From positions 248,001 through 312,000 of the forward strand of contig NZ_SNWG01000001.1 in assembly GCF_004362195.1 (NCBI RefSeq): a stretch of 64,000 nt of DNA, written 5' to 3'. Shown here one piece after another: positions 45,260-55,393 of this stretch. The notes below the pieces were generated by a model, which ran no database searches, had not been told where the DNA came from, and saw only the letters and a program-made list of their open reading frames with translations. The DNA is from Microbacterium sp. BK668 (GTDB taxonomy: Bacteria > Actinomycetota > Actinomycetes > Actinomycetales > Microbacteriaceae). Position 1 is the first letter of the stretch, and the number at the start of each line of letters is the position of its first letter. Made by a program: the position numbers and the translations under genes.

Positions 45260-45894
45260 AGTCCGGTCCGGCGGCTCTCGGCGACGGCCACCAGGTGGTC
45301 GCGCAGCGTCTCGGCCGTCGCCTGCTCGAGCCCCGGGATCGTCACGCCCGTCGTCGCGGCGGCGGTCACGAACTTGAGCTGCGCGATGCCGAAGCCCCGG
45401 TCGAGGGGTCCGTGGGTGATGTCGACGAGCTGCATGCGGCCGTACGGGACCGCCACCATGCGCTGCCACAGGATGCCGCGGCGGAAGACGAGGTCGTCCT
45501 CGCGCAGCTGGTATCCGATCGCCTTCAGCTGCCGCGGCAGGATCACCATCGTCCAGACCATGATGACGGCGACGATCGTTCCGGGGATGAGCGCCCACGG
45601 CTGGCCCAGCACGAGGGTGATCACGGCGACCGCGACGACCACGAGCACGAGCACCGTCCCCGACGAGATGAGCTGGACCCACAGATACTTGCGCGAGATC
45701 TGGTGCCAGACGCCCTGCGCGAGCTCGAGGCGGTGGGGCGATCTCGGCTCGGCCAGATGCGTGTAGGTGCCGTGGTCGAGGGCGGCCGCCGGGCCCGCTG
45801 ACGGCTCGAGCGGTGAGGACGGCGCCGCGTGCGGGACGGCGTCAGTGCGGCTGGGCGTCGAATCCGGGACCGGGGTCGCCGGGGTGTTCGTCAT
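45256..45894 (-). CDS. PH-domain membrane protein (YdbS type)
   Basis: The 212-residue product has a Pro/Ala-rich cytoplasmic start, two membrane helices (about 75-95 and 100-120) and one bPH2 domain: LKAIGYQLREDDLVFRRGILWQRMVAVPYGRMQLVDITHGPLDR. This is the short partner of the long PH protein encoded next, as in YdbS-YdbT pairs. The ATG at 45894 lies 53 bp inside the end of the DUF3180 gene, so the reading frames overlap and translation is likely coupled. Confidence 0.85.
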   Translation of the reverse strand: MTNTPATPVPDSTPSRTDAVPHAAPSSPLEPSAGPAAALDHGTYTHLAEPRSPHRLELAQGVWHQISRKYLWVQLISSGTVLVLVVVAVAVITLVLGQPWALIPGTIVAVIMVWTMVILPRQLKAIGYQLREDDLVFRRGILWQRMVAVPYGRMQLVDITHGPLDRGFGIAQLKFVTAAATTGVTIPGLEQATAETLRDHLVAVAESRRTGL

Positions 45895-46333
45895 CGTCGT
45901 CCTTCCGGATGGTGCACAGGTGTTCGGCGATCAGGCCCGCGGCGACGAGCAGCGCTCCGCTGGCGATCGTCGCGAGCACCGCTCCCCAGGAGCCTACCGA
46001 GGGCGTGACGGGGCGGGTCAGGAGGAAGATCGTGAGCCCGCCGCCGAAGCCCGCGAACACCGCTCCGACGATGCTCGAGGCTTTTGCGAGCATCGCGATG
46101 CGCAGCGCGCGGAACGGATTCACCGGCGTGCCGGCCGTGCCTCGGGTCGCGCGACGGATCGGCACGGCCAGGAGGACGACGAACACGCCGAGCAGCACGA
46201 GCAGGATCGGCAGCGTCACGCTCGGGATGAACGTCGGCCTGCCCGCAGCCGTCAGCAGCTGGTCGACGAGGAATCCCGCGGCGAGGCCTATGGCGACGGC
46301 TACGACGAGGACGCCGGGTCCGGTGCGCTTCAC
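45842..46333 (-). CDS. DUF3180 membrane protein
   Basis: The 163-residue product is a DUF3180 family protein, four membrane helices (starting near residues 8, 40, 85 and 115) and a charged tail RKDDDDEHPGDPGPGF. The family is found in actinobacteria directly after folK and has no known role. The GTG start at 46333 overlaps the folK stop (GTGA). Its end overlaps the next gene by 53 bp. Confidence 0.87.
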   Translation of the reverse strand: MKRTGPGVLVVAVAIGLAAGFLVDQLLTAAGRPTFIPSVTLPILLVLLGVFVVLLAVPIRRATRGTAGTPVNPFRALRIAMLAKASSIVGAVFAGFGGGLTIFLLTRPVTPSVGSWGAVLATIASGALLVAAGLIAEHLCTIRKDDDDEHPGDPGPGFDAQPH

Positions 46334-46863
46334 GAAGCCCCCCGGATGCGCGCCAGGAGGTCGGCGACGCGGCCTCGTCCGGGCAGCTCGGCGTCCGGAT
46401 CGAGCGTGAGCCAGGGGGCGAGCACGAAATCGCGCTCGGCGGCACGGGGATGGGGCAGCCGGAGGTTCGGCTCGTCGCTGACGACATCGCCGTAGGCGAT
46501 CAGGTCGAGGTCGAGCGTGCGGTCGCCCCAGCGCTCCCGGCGCTCGCGTCCGTGCTGCGCCTCGATCGCGTGCAGGTACGACAGCAGCACCGACGGGGCG
46601 AGGCGGGTCTCGACGATGGCGACGGTGTTGAAGTACGTCGGGGCCGAGGCATCCGGCCCGTCGATCTTGAGGGCGACCGATTCGACGACGTCAGCGGTTC
46701 GCACGGAATCGGTGAGGGGCAGCGCCTCTAGTGCCGCGACGGCCTCGCGCAGTGTCGCCGCCCGGTCGCCGAGATTCGCGCCGAGCGCCACGACGGCGCG
46801 CACCGGCTCGCGGTCGACCGACGCCGCGTCGCCGTGGAAACCCTGAGCCAGCCGGCGGTTCAT
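46330..46863 (-). CDS. folK: 2-amino-4-hydroxy-6-hydroxymethyldihydropteridine diphosphokinase
   Basis: The 177-residue enzyme transfers pyrophosphate from ATP to the pterin in folate synthesis. The motifs are ALGANLGDR near the start, the central RWGDRTLDLDLIAYGD with paired Asp for Mg, and LRLPHPRAAERDFVLAPW. The ATG at 46863 overlaps the folB stop (ATGA). The order folE-folP-folB-folK is the usual actinobacterial folate operon, so the four genes give successive or neighbouring steps to dihydropteroate. Confidence 0.95.
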   Translation of the reverse strand: MNRRLAQGFHGDAASVDREPVRAVVALGANLGDRAATLREAVAALEALPLTDSVRTADVVESVALKIDGPDASAPTYFNTVAIVETRLAPSVLLSYLHAIEAQHGRERRERWGDRTLDLDLIAYGDVVSDEPNLRLPHPRAAERDFVLAPWLTLDPDAELPGRGRVADLLARIRGAS

Positions 46864-47234
46864 GATGCGATCCGCCCCCGATGGAGCGTCACCGCGACGT
46901 CGCCGAAGGGCACCGCGATGGGGGCCGAGGGCTTGTGCACCGTGACCTTCACGACCTGCACGAGGTCATTCGCGAGGACCGCGTCGGCGATGCGGCTCGC
47001 GAGCGTCTCGAGGAGGTCGACGGGCTCGCCCGAGACGATGCCCGCGATCTGCTCGGCGAGTTCGCCGTAGTGGACGGTGTCGGCCACGTCGTCGGTCGCC
47101 GCAGCCGCGCGCAGCGGGAGGTGCAGCGCGACGTCGACGACGAACTCCTGACCATCGCGCTTCTCGTCCTCGTATACGCCGTGATGGCCGAATGCGCGGA
47201 TGCCGGTGATCGTGATCTCGTCTAAGAAGTCCAT
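46860..47234 (-). CDS. folB: Dihydroneopterin aldolase
   Basis: The 124-residue enzyme splits dihydroneopterin to the hydroxymethyl pterin and glycolaldehyde. The motifs are ITGIRAFGHHGVYEDEKRDGQEFVVDV (with the Glu and His region of the active site), VHYGELAEQI and VTVHKPSAPI with the catalytic Lys. The length is normal. Its ATG overlaps the end of folP by 13 bp and its stop overlaps the folK start, showing tight coupling. Confidence 0.94.
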   Translation of the reverse strand: MDFLDEITITGIRAFGHHGVYEDEKRDGQEFVVDVALHLPLRAAAATDDVADTVHYGELAEQIAGIVSGEPVDLLETLASRIADAVLANDLVQVVKVTVHKPSAPIAVPFGDVAVTLHRGRIAS

Positions 47235-48043
47235 CGCGATCCACTCTCCCAGGCCTCGGCGACCTTGAGCGCATCCACGGTCGCGGCGACGTCGTGCACG
47301 CGCACGCCCCACACGCCCGCGTGCGCGGCGAGGACGCTCGTGACCGCGGTCGCGAGGTCGCGACGGGCGACGGATGCCTCGTCCCCCGCCGGTTCGAGCG
47401 TCTCGGCGAGGAAACGCTTGCGGCTCGTGCCGACGAGCACTCGCGGACCCATCCCCACCACGCGGGCGAGGCCGTGGAGCACCGCCCAGTTCTGCGCGCC
47501 CTTCTTCCCGAAGCCGATACCGGGATCGACGATGACGCGCGACGGCGGGATGCCCGCAGCCATGGCGGCGTCGACGCGCGACGACAGCTCGAGCACGACG
47601 TCGGTGACGACCTCGTCGTAGACCGCGCGCGCGTACATGTCGGCCGACGACCCGCGCCAGTGCTGCAGCACGATGTCGGCATCGGTGCCCGCGACCGCGG
47701 CGAGCATGTCGGGGTCGGACAGGCCGCCGGACACGTCGTTGACGAGCCGCGCGCCCGCTTCCACAGCGGCGATCGCCGTCGAGGAGTTCATCGTGTCGAT
47801 GCTGACCGTCGCACCCGACCCGGCGAGGGCCGACACGACGGGGAGGACCCGCTCCTGCTCGACGGCGGGGTCGACGCGCTCGGCGCCCGGCCGCGTCGAC
47901 TCTCCTCCGACATCCAGGATCGAAGCCCCCTGCGCGCGCAGCAGCAGCCCGTGCGCGATCGCGGCATCCGCGGCGAGGAAACGTCCGCCGTCGCTGAACG
48001 AGTCGGGCGTGACGTTCACGATCCCCATGACGAGGCAGGTCAT
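47222..48043 (-). CDS. folP: Dihydropteroate synthase
   Basis: The 273-residue enzyme joins the pterin pyrophosphate to p-aminobenzoate and is the target of sulfonamides. The motifs are MGIVNVTPDSFSDGG at the start, DVGGESTRPGAERV, the central DTMNSSTAIAAVEAGA with VNDVSGG, DPGIGFGKKGAQNW and GTSRKRFL. The ATG at 48043 is chosen because the family begins at this strand; GAGG lies 12 nt upstream, within the folE stop region. It is 13 bp behind folE. Confidence 0.95.
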   Translation of the reverse strand: MTCLVMGIVNVTPDSFSDGGRFLAADAAIAHGLLLRAQGASILDVGGESTRPGAERVDPAVEQERVLPVVSALAGSGATVSIDTMNSSTAIAAVEAGARLVNDVSGGLSDPDMLAAVAGTDADIVLQHWRGSSADMYARAVYDEVVTDVVLELSSRVDAAMAAGIPPSRVIVDPGIGFGKKGAQNWAVLHGLARVVGMGPRVLVGTSRKRFLAETLEPAGDEASVARRDLATAVTSVLAAHAGVWGVRVHDVAATVDALKVAEAWESGSRWTS

Positions 48044-48056
48044 CGCGTGCGCGGCC

Positions 48057-48647
48057 TCAATCCCTGCCGGCGCCGATGAGGGCGATGAGCTCGGCCCGGG
48101 CGGCGGGCTCGGCGAGCTCTCCCCGCGCCGCGATCGTGACGGTGGATGCCTCGCGCTGCCGCTCGCCGCGCATCGTGACGCAGCCGTGGGTCGCCTCGAG
48201 CACCACGAGCACGCCCCGCGTGTCGAGGGCGTCCGAGATCGCGTCGGCGATCTGCTCACCCAGTCGCTCCTGGACCTGCGGGCGCGCCGCGAGCACATCG
48301 ACGACCTTCGGGAGGGCTCCGAGGCCCACGACCTGGTCGCCCGGGAGGTAGGCGATGTGCGCCTTGCCGCGGAAGAGCAGCAGGTGGTGCTCGCAGACCG
48401 AACGGAAGTGGATGTCGCGGAGCATCACCGCCCCCGAGGCGGAGGTTTCGGGCGCCGGCCCGTGCGAGATCGAGATGGTGTGCTGCAGTGGAGCCGAGGC
48501 ATCCTCCCCCACCCCCGCGAAGAACTCCGCGTAGGCGTCGGCGACCCGCTGCGGAGTCGCCTTCAGCCCCGGGCGGTCGGGGTCCTCCCCGATCGCCTCG
48601 AGGATCTCGCGCACGAGCGCGGCAACGCGCTCCCGATCGACGGCCAT
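48057..48647 (-). CDS. folE: GTP cyclohydrolase I
   Basis: The 196-residue enzyme converts GTP to dihydroneopterin triphosphate, the first step of folate synthesis. The zinc ligands are in SVCEHHLLLFRGKAHIAYLP (Cys and His) and ATHGCVTMRG (Cys). DPDRPGLKATPQRVADAY and VVGLGALPKVVDVLA are family motifs. The ATG at 48647 lies 6 nt behind TAGGCT, which overlaps the end of ftsH, so the fol genes may have a leaderless promoter of their own as well as read-through from ftsH. Confidence 0.96.
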   Translation of the reverse strand: MAVDRERVAALVREILEAIGEDPDRPGLKATPQRVADAYAEFFAGVGEDASAPLQHTISISHGPAPETSASGAVMLRDIHFRSVCEHHLLLFRGKAHIAYLPGDQVVGLGALPKVVDVLAARPQVQERLGEQIADAISDALDTRGVLVVLEATHGCVTMRGERQREASTVTIAARGELAEPAARAELIALIGAGRD

Positions 48648-48656
48648 GGGCCGAGC

Positions 48657-50660
<2,004 letters not shown>

Positions 50661-50855
50661 GGTGCGGGCGACGCCCGTTCCCTTCGTCAGCCAGCCGCCG
50701 ACACGCAGAGGGCATTGCGGCGACGGTGGATTCAGGGTATCGCGGGCCGACTATGCCTCCGCTGTGCATTCGCCCACGGCGTACAGCGCGACTCCGGGTC
50801 GTCGAGCGGGCGCGGCGAGCCGTAGGGGCCGTATCAGGACGAGGCGAACGCCCGG

Positions 50856-51407
<552 letters not shown>

Positions 51408-51414
51408 GCGTCCG

Positions 51415-51420
51415 AGTCTA
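51415..51420 (-). promoter_or_regulatory. -10 box of leaderless hpt
   Basis: TAGACT on the minus strand ends 7 nt before the hpt ATG at 51407. Confidence 0.5.
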
Positions 51421-51558
51421 TTGTCCCGCCCTCGCGGGCACCCCGCGGCATCCCCTCGCTCGCTCGGCGCACCCCGTCGTGAGACGGCGGCCGAAGCGAC
51501 GGCATGCGCCAAGTGACAGCCTCGCGCGGTGAAAGTCTCGGGAGCGGGCGGTTCGGGG

Positions 51559-52554
51559 TCACCGGGCGGCGAACTCCAGCCGCGCGCCGACGCGGCGGGC
51601 CCGGCATCCCGGCAGGTCGATCGGCCCCTGGCCCGACCACGCCGTGACCAGGCGGGCGACCTCGAGGGTCTGCATGCGCGTGAGGCTCTCGCCGAACTCG
51701 GCGTGGACCACGTGCCGGATGATGCGGTTGCGCAGCGCCGGCGGGTTCGCGGCGAGCGCCGGCACCGACACCGAGATCCCTGCCTCGGCGTGCTCGACCA
51801 GGTCTTCGATCGTCTCGTCGATCATCTCGTCGAACGCCTCGGAGTCCTCGCGGAGCTGCTCGGCCGTGCGGGCGAGCGCCTCGGCCATGCCCGGCCCGAG
51901 CTCGGCCTCGAGCACGGGCAGCACGCGCTGCCGCACCCGGACCCGGGCGTAGGACGGGTCGCTGTTATGCGGGTCGTCCCACGGCTCGAGGCCCTCGGCG
52001 GCGCAGGCGGCGCGCGTCGTCGCCCGCCGGACGCCCAGCAGAGGCCGCAGCAGCGCGATGCCGTGCGCGAGCTCCGAGACCGCGGCCATGCCCTGCAGGC
52101 TCGCGGCGCCCGATCCGCGGGACAGTCCGAGCAGCACCGTCTCGGCCTGGTCGTCGAGGGTGTGCCCGGTGAGGACGGCGGCCGCCCGGAGCGTGGATGC
52201 CGCGTCCCGCAGCGCTGCGTAGCGCGCAGCGCGGGCGGCGGCTTCGCGTCCGCCCTCGCGGCCGACCTCGACCCGCACCACGCGCGCTTCGAGCCCGAGC
52301 GACCGCGACTGGGCGGCGGCGGTGGCCGCGGCATCCGTCGACCCGTCCTGAAGCCCGTGGTCGACGGTGACGGTCACCGCTTCGAGCCCGGCGTTGCGGG
52401 CCTCGAACGCGGTCGCGGCGGCGAGAGCCAGGGAGTCGGCGCCACCCGACAGCGCGACCAGGACGGACGAACCGGCGGGGATGCCGCTGAGCGCCGCCCG
52501 CACCGCACGGCGGATCTCCGCGACGGCGGGGGCGAGGCTCGGGCGATGCGGCAC
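51559..52554 (-). CDS. tilS: tRNA(Ile)-lysidine synthetase
   Basis: The 331-residue enzyme attaches lysine to the CAU anticodon of an isoleucine tRNA so that it reads AUA. The ATP loop is VALSGGADSLALAAA; TVDHGLQDGSTDAA, TGHTLDDQAETVLLGLSRGSG and EPWDDPHNSDPSYARVRVR are family motifs. The length fits the short actinobacterial form without the last C-terminal domain. The GTG start at 52554 lies 6 nt behind TAGCGT (52566-52561). It is followed by hpt after 151 bp. Confidence 0.95.
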   Translation of the reverse strand: MPHRPSLAPAVAEIRRAVRAALSGIPAGSSVLVALSGGADSLALAAATAFEARNAGLEAVTVTVDHGLQDGSTDAAATAAAQSRSLGLEARVVRVEVGREGGREAAARAARYAALRDAASTLRAAAVLTGHTLDDQAETVLLGLSRGSGAASLQGMAAVSELAHGIALLRPLLGVRRATTRAACAAEGLEPWDDPHNSDPSYARVRVRQRVLPVLEAELGPGMAEALARTAEQLREDSEAFDEMIDETIEDLVEHAEAGISVSVPALAANPPALRNRIIRHVVHAEFGESLTRMQTLEVARLVTAWSGQGPIDLPGCRARRVGARLEFAAR

Positions 52555-52560
52555 GGCACC

Positions 52561-52566
52561 ACGCTA
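52561..52566 (-). promoter_or_regulatory. -10 box of leaderless tilS
   Basis: TAGCGT on the minus strand ends 6 nt before the GTG at 52554. Confidence 0.5.
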
Positions 52567-52579
52567 GTCCGCGGATCAG

Positions 52580-52670
52580 GCGCGTTTCGTCTCGGTCGCT
52601 GCGCTCCCTCGCTCAACGACCGGGAGCACAGGCCCGGTCGTTGAGCGAGCGAAGCGAGACGAAACGCGCG
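52580..52670. repeat. Inverted pair of the dispersed repeat between tilS and ppa
   Basis: The left copy (52580-52624) and right copy (52632-52670) are near reverse complements, from GCGCGTTTCGTCTCGGTCGC to GCGAGACGAAACGCGCG, with a few bases between. They can form a stem of more than 30 bp between the divergent genes. Same unit as at 25733-25817 and 28748-28826. Confidence 0.75.
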
Positions 52671-52682
52671 GAGGGCCCCTAC

Positions 52683-52720
52683 TAGGCTGGTCGCGGCATC
52701 CCCACCGTCTTCTGAAGGAG
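52683..52720 (+). promoter_or_regulatory. -10 box and ribosome site of ppa
   Basis: TAGGCT (52683-52688) is followed by a leader of about 32 nt with GAAGGAG (52714-52720), 6 nt before the ATG at 52727. Confidence 0.5.
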
Positions 52721-52726
52721 TCCCCC

Positions 52727-53260
52727 ATGGGCGCGTACGACGCCGTCATCGAGATCCCGCGCAACAGCAAGATCAAGTACGAGGTCGACCACGGCACGGG
52801 CCGCGTCTTCCTCGACCGCATCCTGTACACGCCGATGGGCTACCCGACCAACTACGGCTTCTTCGAGAACACCCTCGGTGAGGACGGCGACCCGCTCGAC
52901 GTGCTCGTGCTGCTCGACCACGATCTCGCCCCCGGCATCCTGGCGAAGGTCCGCCCGGTCGGCGTGCTGAAGATGAGCGACGAGGCCGGCGGTGACGACA
53001 AGGTCGTCGCGGTGCTCGCGAAGGACCCGCGCTGGGCGCACATCCAGGACGTGGGCGACATCCCCGAGTACACGCAGAAGGAGATCACCCACTTCTTCGA
53101 GCACTACAAGGACCTCGAGCCCGGCAAGTGGGTCAAGGTCGACCAGTGGGCGGACGCGGCGGAGGCCGAGCGCCTCGTCGCCGAGGCTTTCGAGCGCTTC
53201 ACCGAGCACGAGGGTCAGACCGCTACCCAGGGTGAGGGCGAAGCGCCGAACACCCTCTGA
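52727..53260 (+). CDS. ppa: Inorganic pyrophosphatase
   Basis: The 177-residue family I enzyme hydrolyses pyrophosphate, pulling biosynthetic reactions forward. The active-site acid residues are seen in [14 protein letters not shown] and [33 protein letters not shown] is also conserved. The tail after about residue 160 ([18 protein letters not shown]) is variable. A strong ribosome site precedes the ATG. A hairpin follows the gene. It is divergent from tilS across a repeat. Confidence 0.97.
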   Translation: MGAYDAVIEIPRNSKIKYEVDHGTGRVFLDRILYTPMGYPTNYGFFENTLGEDGDPLDVLVLLDHDLAPGILAKVRPVGVLKMSDEAGGDDKVVAVLAKDPRWAHIQDVGDIPEYTQKEITHFFEHYKDLEPGKWVKVDQWADAAEAERLVAEAFERFTEHEGQTATQGEGEAPNTL

Positions 53261-53275
53261 TCGGGTTTCGTGCGA

Positions 53276-53303
53276 GGGGGCGGATGCTGCGGCATCCGTC
53301 CCC
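53276..53303 (+). terminator. Hairpin behind ppa
   Basis: GGGGGCGGATGC pairs with GCATCCGTCCCC around TGCG (one bulge), between the converging ppa and M23 peptidase genes. Confidence 0.6.
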
Positions 53304-53343
53304 TCCCGCGTCCCGTGAGGCGGAGGGAGCGCGCCCAACCGAT

Positions 53344-54717
53344 TCAGATGTAGACGCCGCGGTCCGCCATGAAGGGCGCGGGGTTTGTCGGGCTGCCGTT
53401 GATGTACACCTCGAAGTGCACGTGGCAGCCGAAGGAGTTACCGGTGTTTCCCTCGAGGGCGATGAGCTGACCCGAGTTCACCCACTGCCCGCTGCGGACG
53501 AGGATGCCGCCGTTCTGGATGTGGCCGTAGCCCGTTCCGATGCCGCCGCCGTGGTCGATCTTGACGTAGTTGCCGTAGCCGCCGTTGGGGCCCGCGTACC
53601 GGACGGTGCCGCTGTTGGCGGCGTAGATGGCCGAGCCGCAGCCGGAGGCGAGGTCGACGCCATAGTGCCAGCTCGTCGAGCAGTAGCCGTTGCCGCACTG
53701 CTGCGACCGCGGCCCGTACCCGGACGTGCGCCACCCCGACGACGGGCGCGACCAGCCGGACGCCGTGACGGCTCCGCCGTTGCCGCCCCCACCGCCGCCG
53801 CCTCCTCCGCCGCCGCCGCCGCTCTGAGCGGCCAGCCGCGCGAGGCGCTCGGCCTCCTCCCGCGCCTTGCGCTCGGCCTCCTCGCGGGCCCTGCGCTCGG
53901 CCTCGACGCCCGCCTGGTAGTCGGCGAGGGTCTTCGCGGTCGTGTCCTGGAGCGCTGCCAGCTGCGCCTGCAGCTCGACGAGGTGCGTCTGCTGGGCCTC
54001 GAGGGCCGCCGCCGCCGCATCGGCGGCCGCCTGGGCCTCGTTCATCTTCTGCTCGGCGACCTGCTGGAGGCGGTCGCGCTCGTCGCGGGCGACGACGGCC
54101 TGATCGCTCAGGCTCTGCGCCGCGTCGCGCGCCGTGATGGCGTCGGCATAGACCGCCTGGTTGCGGCCGATGAGCTGGTCCATCGTGCCGAGCCGCGCGA
54201 GCAGGTCGTCGGCGCTGGCGGCCGAACCGGCGAAGAAGAGCTGGAGCGACGTGTCGTCGCCGCCGTTGCGGTACAGCTGGGCGGCGACGCGGCCGGCCTT
54301 GTTCGCGGCATCCACCGCCTTCGACGCCTGCTCGTCCGCCTGCGCCTGCAGCTGGTCGGCGCGCTGCGAGGCGTCGAAGTACTCCTGCTGCGCCTGGTAG
54401 AACTCCGCGGCCCGGGCCTCCGCCTCGGCCTGGGTCCGGGCGACCTCGCTGGTGAGGCTCGCGATGAGACCCTGGATCCTCTGGATCTCCTGTCCCTTGG
54501 CGGCCTCGTTGGCGCGGGCAGCCTGCACGTCGTCCCACGAGGGGTAGTCCGCGGCGAAGGCGGCGGGAAGAAGCGGACCGCCGACCGCGGCGAGACCGAC
54601 GATCCCGATGACGCCGAGACCCAGCGCGGTCCGGCGGTTCATCGCGGGCCAGAGGGCGCGACGCTCCTGCGGAGTGGGCGCGCAGCCGCAATCCACAAGG
54701 GCGTGATCCTGCTCCAC
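53344..54717 (-). CDS. Secreted M23-family peptidase with coiled-coil and poly-Gly linker
   Basis: The 457-residue product has a hydrophobic export segment (about residues 30-55, GLGVIGIVGLAAVGGPLLPAA), a long coiled coil (65-300, rich in Ala, Gln and Glu) and a run of 13 glycines. A C-terminal M23 domain follows, with zinc ligands in SWHYGVDLASG and CHVHFEVY. Proteins of this layout cleave peptidoglycan or activate other hydrolases. The start is GTG at 54717, with GGGAGG 7 nt upstream; a longer frame is unsupported. The Gly tract is a GC-rich triplet repeat (53781-53822) that may vary in length. Confidence 0.88.
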   Translation of the reverse strand: MEQDHALVDCGCAPTPQERRALWPAMNRRTALGLGVIGIVGLAAVGGPLLPAAFAADYPSWDDVQAARANEAAKGQEIQRIQGLIASLTSEVARTQAEAEARAAEFYQAQQEYFDASQRADQLQAQADEQASKAVDAANKAGRVAAQLYRNGGDDTSLQLFFAGSAASADDLLARLGTMDQLIGRNQAVYADAITARDAAQSLSDQAVVARDERDRLQQVAEQKMNEAQAAADAAAAALEAQQTHLVELQAQLAALQDTTAKTLADYQAGVEAERRAREEAERKAREEAERLARLAAQSGGGGGGGGGGGGGNGGAVTASGWSRPSSGWRTSGYGPRSQQCGNGYCSTSWHYGVDLASGCGSAIYAANSGTVRYAGPNGGYGNYVKIDHGGGIGTGYGHIQNGGILVRSGQWVNSGQLIALEGNTGNSFGCHVHFEVYINGSPTNPAPFMADRGVYI

Positions 54718-54871
54718 GCGGGTCCTCCCGATTCGGACAACTCTTTTCACACTAGCAACGTCAGTCACAGGCGCAAGAGGTGGTCTCGTTCCATGGTGCC
54801 CCGGATCGGGCGGTTTCGCACGGATTATCCGCGGCGACCTCGCCCCCGCGCGAACGTGCGACGTGCGTCGA

Positions 54872-54901
54872 TTGGCGGTTTCGATTCCGATCTCGTATGC
54901 T
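54872..54901 (+). promoter_or_regulatory. Promoter of the tRNA-Glu gene
   Basis: TTGGCG (54872-54877) and TATGCT (54896-54901) are spaced 18 bp, about 48 bp before the tRNA. Confidence 0.45.
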
Positions 54902-54949
54902 TGAGCGTCGGTAAGCGTGAGCGCCGGGCGATGAGCCAGGGGTTCATCC

Positions 54950-55022
54950 GGCCCCATCGTTTAGCGGCCTAGGACGCCGCCCTTTCACGGCGGTAGCACG
55001 GGTTCGAATCCCGTTGGGGTCA
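54950..55022 (+). tRNA. tRNA-Glu(TTC)
   Basis: The 73-nt cloverleaf has acceptor arms GGCCCCA and TGGGGTC, anticodon loop CTTTCAC (anticodon TTC) and T arm GGGTTCGAATCCC. CCA is not encoded. Confidence 0.97.
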
Positions 55023-55049
55023 CCCAGCCGAACACAATTGAACAAGCAT

Positions 55050-55123
55050 GGCCCTGTAGCGCAGTTGGTTAGCGTGCCGCCCTGTCACGGCGGAGGTCGC
55101 GGGTTCAAGTCCCGTCAGGGTCG
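55050..55123 (+). tRNA. tRNA-Asp(GTC)
   Basis: The 74-nt cloverleaf has acceptor arms GGCCCTG and CAGGGTC, anticodon loop CTGTCAC (GTC) and T arm GGGTTCAAGTCCC, 27 bp behind tRNA-Glu. Confidence 0.97.
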
Positions 55124-55136
55124 CTCCGGAGCGACA

Positions 55137-55163
55137 GGCCCTTTGGTTTCAGAGGGCCTTTCG
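55137..55163 (+). terminator. Terminator behind tRNA-Asp
   Basis: GGCCCT (55137-55142) and AGGGCC (55153-55158) form a stem with a 10-nt loop followed by TTTCGT. Confidence 0.6.
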
Positions 55164-55198
55164 TCTAGGACGCGGAGGATGCCTCGGCACCTCCGTGC

Positions 55199-55271
55199 GG
55201 CTCTGTAGCTCAGTTGGTAGAGCGTTCGACTGAAAATCGAAAGGTCACCGGATCGATGCCGGTCGGAGCCA
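55199..55271 (+). tRNA. tRNA-Phe(GAA)
   Basis: The 73-nt cloverleaf has acceptor arms GGCTCTG and CGGAGCC, anticodon loop CTGAAAA (GAA) and T arm CCGGATCGATGCCGG (ATCGATG loop in place of the usual TTCGAAT, still pairing). Confidence 0.95.
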
Positions 55272-55299
55272 CAAGGGTGATCGTTACAATCACCCCAGG

Positions 55300-55332
55300 A
55301 ACCCCCGCGTAGCTTCTACATCGCGGGGGTTT
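55300..55332 (+). terminator. Terminator behind tRNA-Phe
   Basis: AACCCCCGCG and CGCGGGGGTTT form a strong stem with a T-tract, 29 bp past the tRNA. Confidence 0.8.
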
Positions 55333-55381
55333 CGCACTTCCCGCGAAGCCCCCGCCCGGCCGCCGACACGATCCTCGCCGC

Positions 55382-55387
55382 TATGCT
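55382..55387 (+). promoter_or_regulatory. -10 box of leaderless surface-protein gene
   Basis: TATGCT ends 6 nt before the ATG at 55394. Confidence 0.5.
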
Positions 55388-55393
55388 TCCCGC

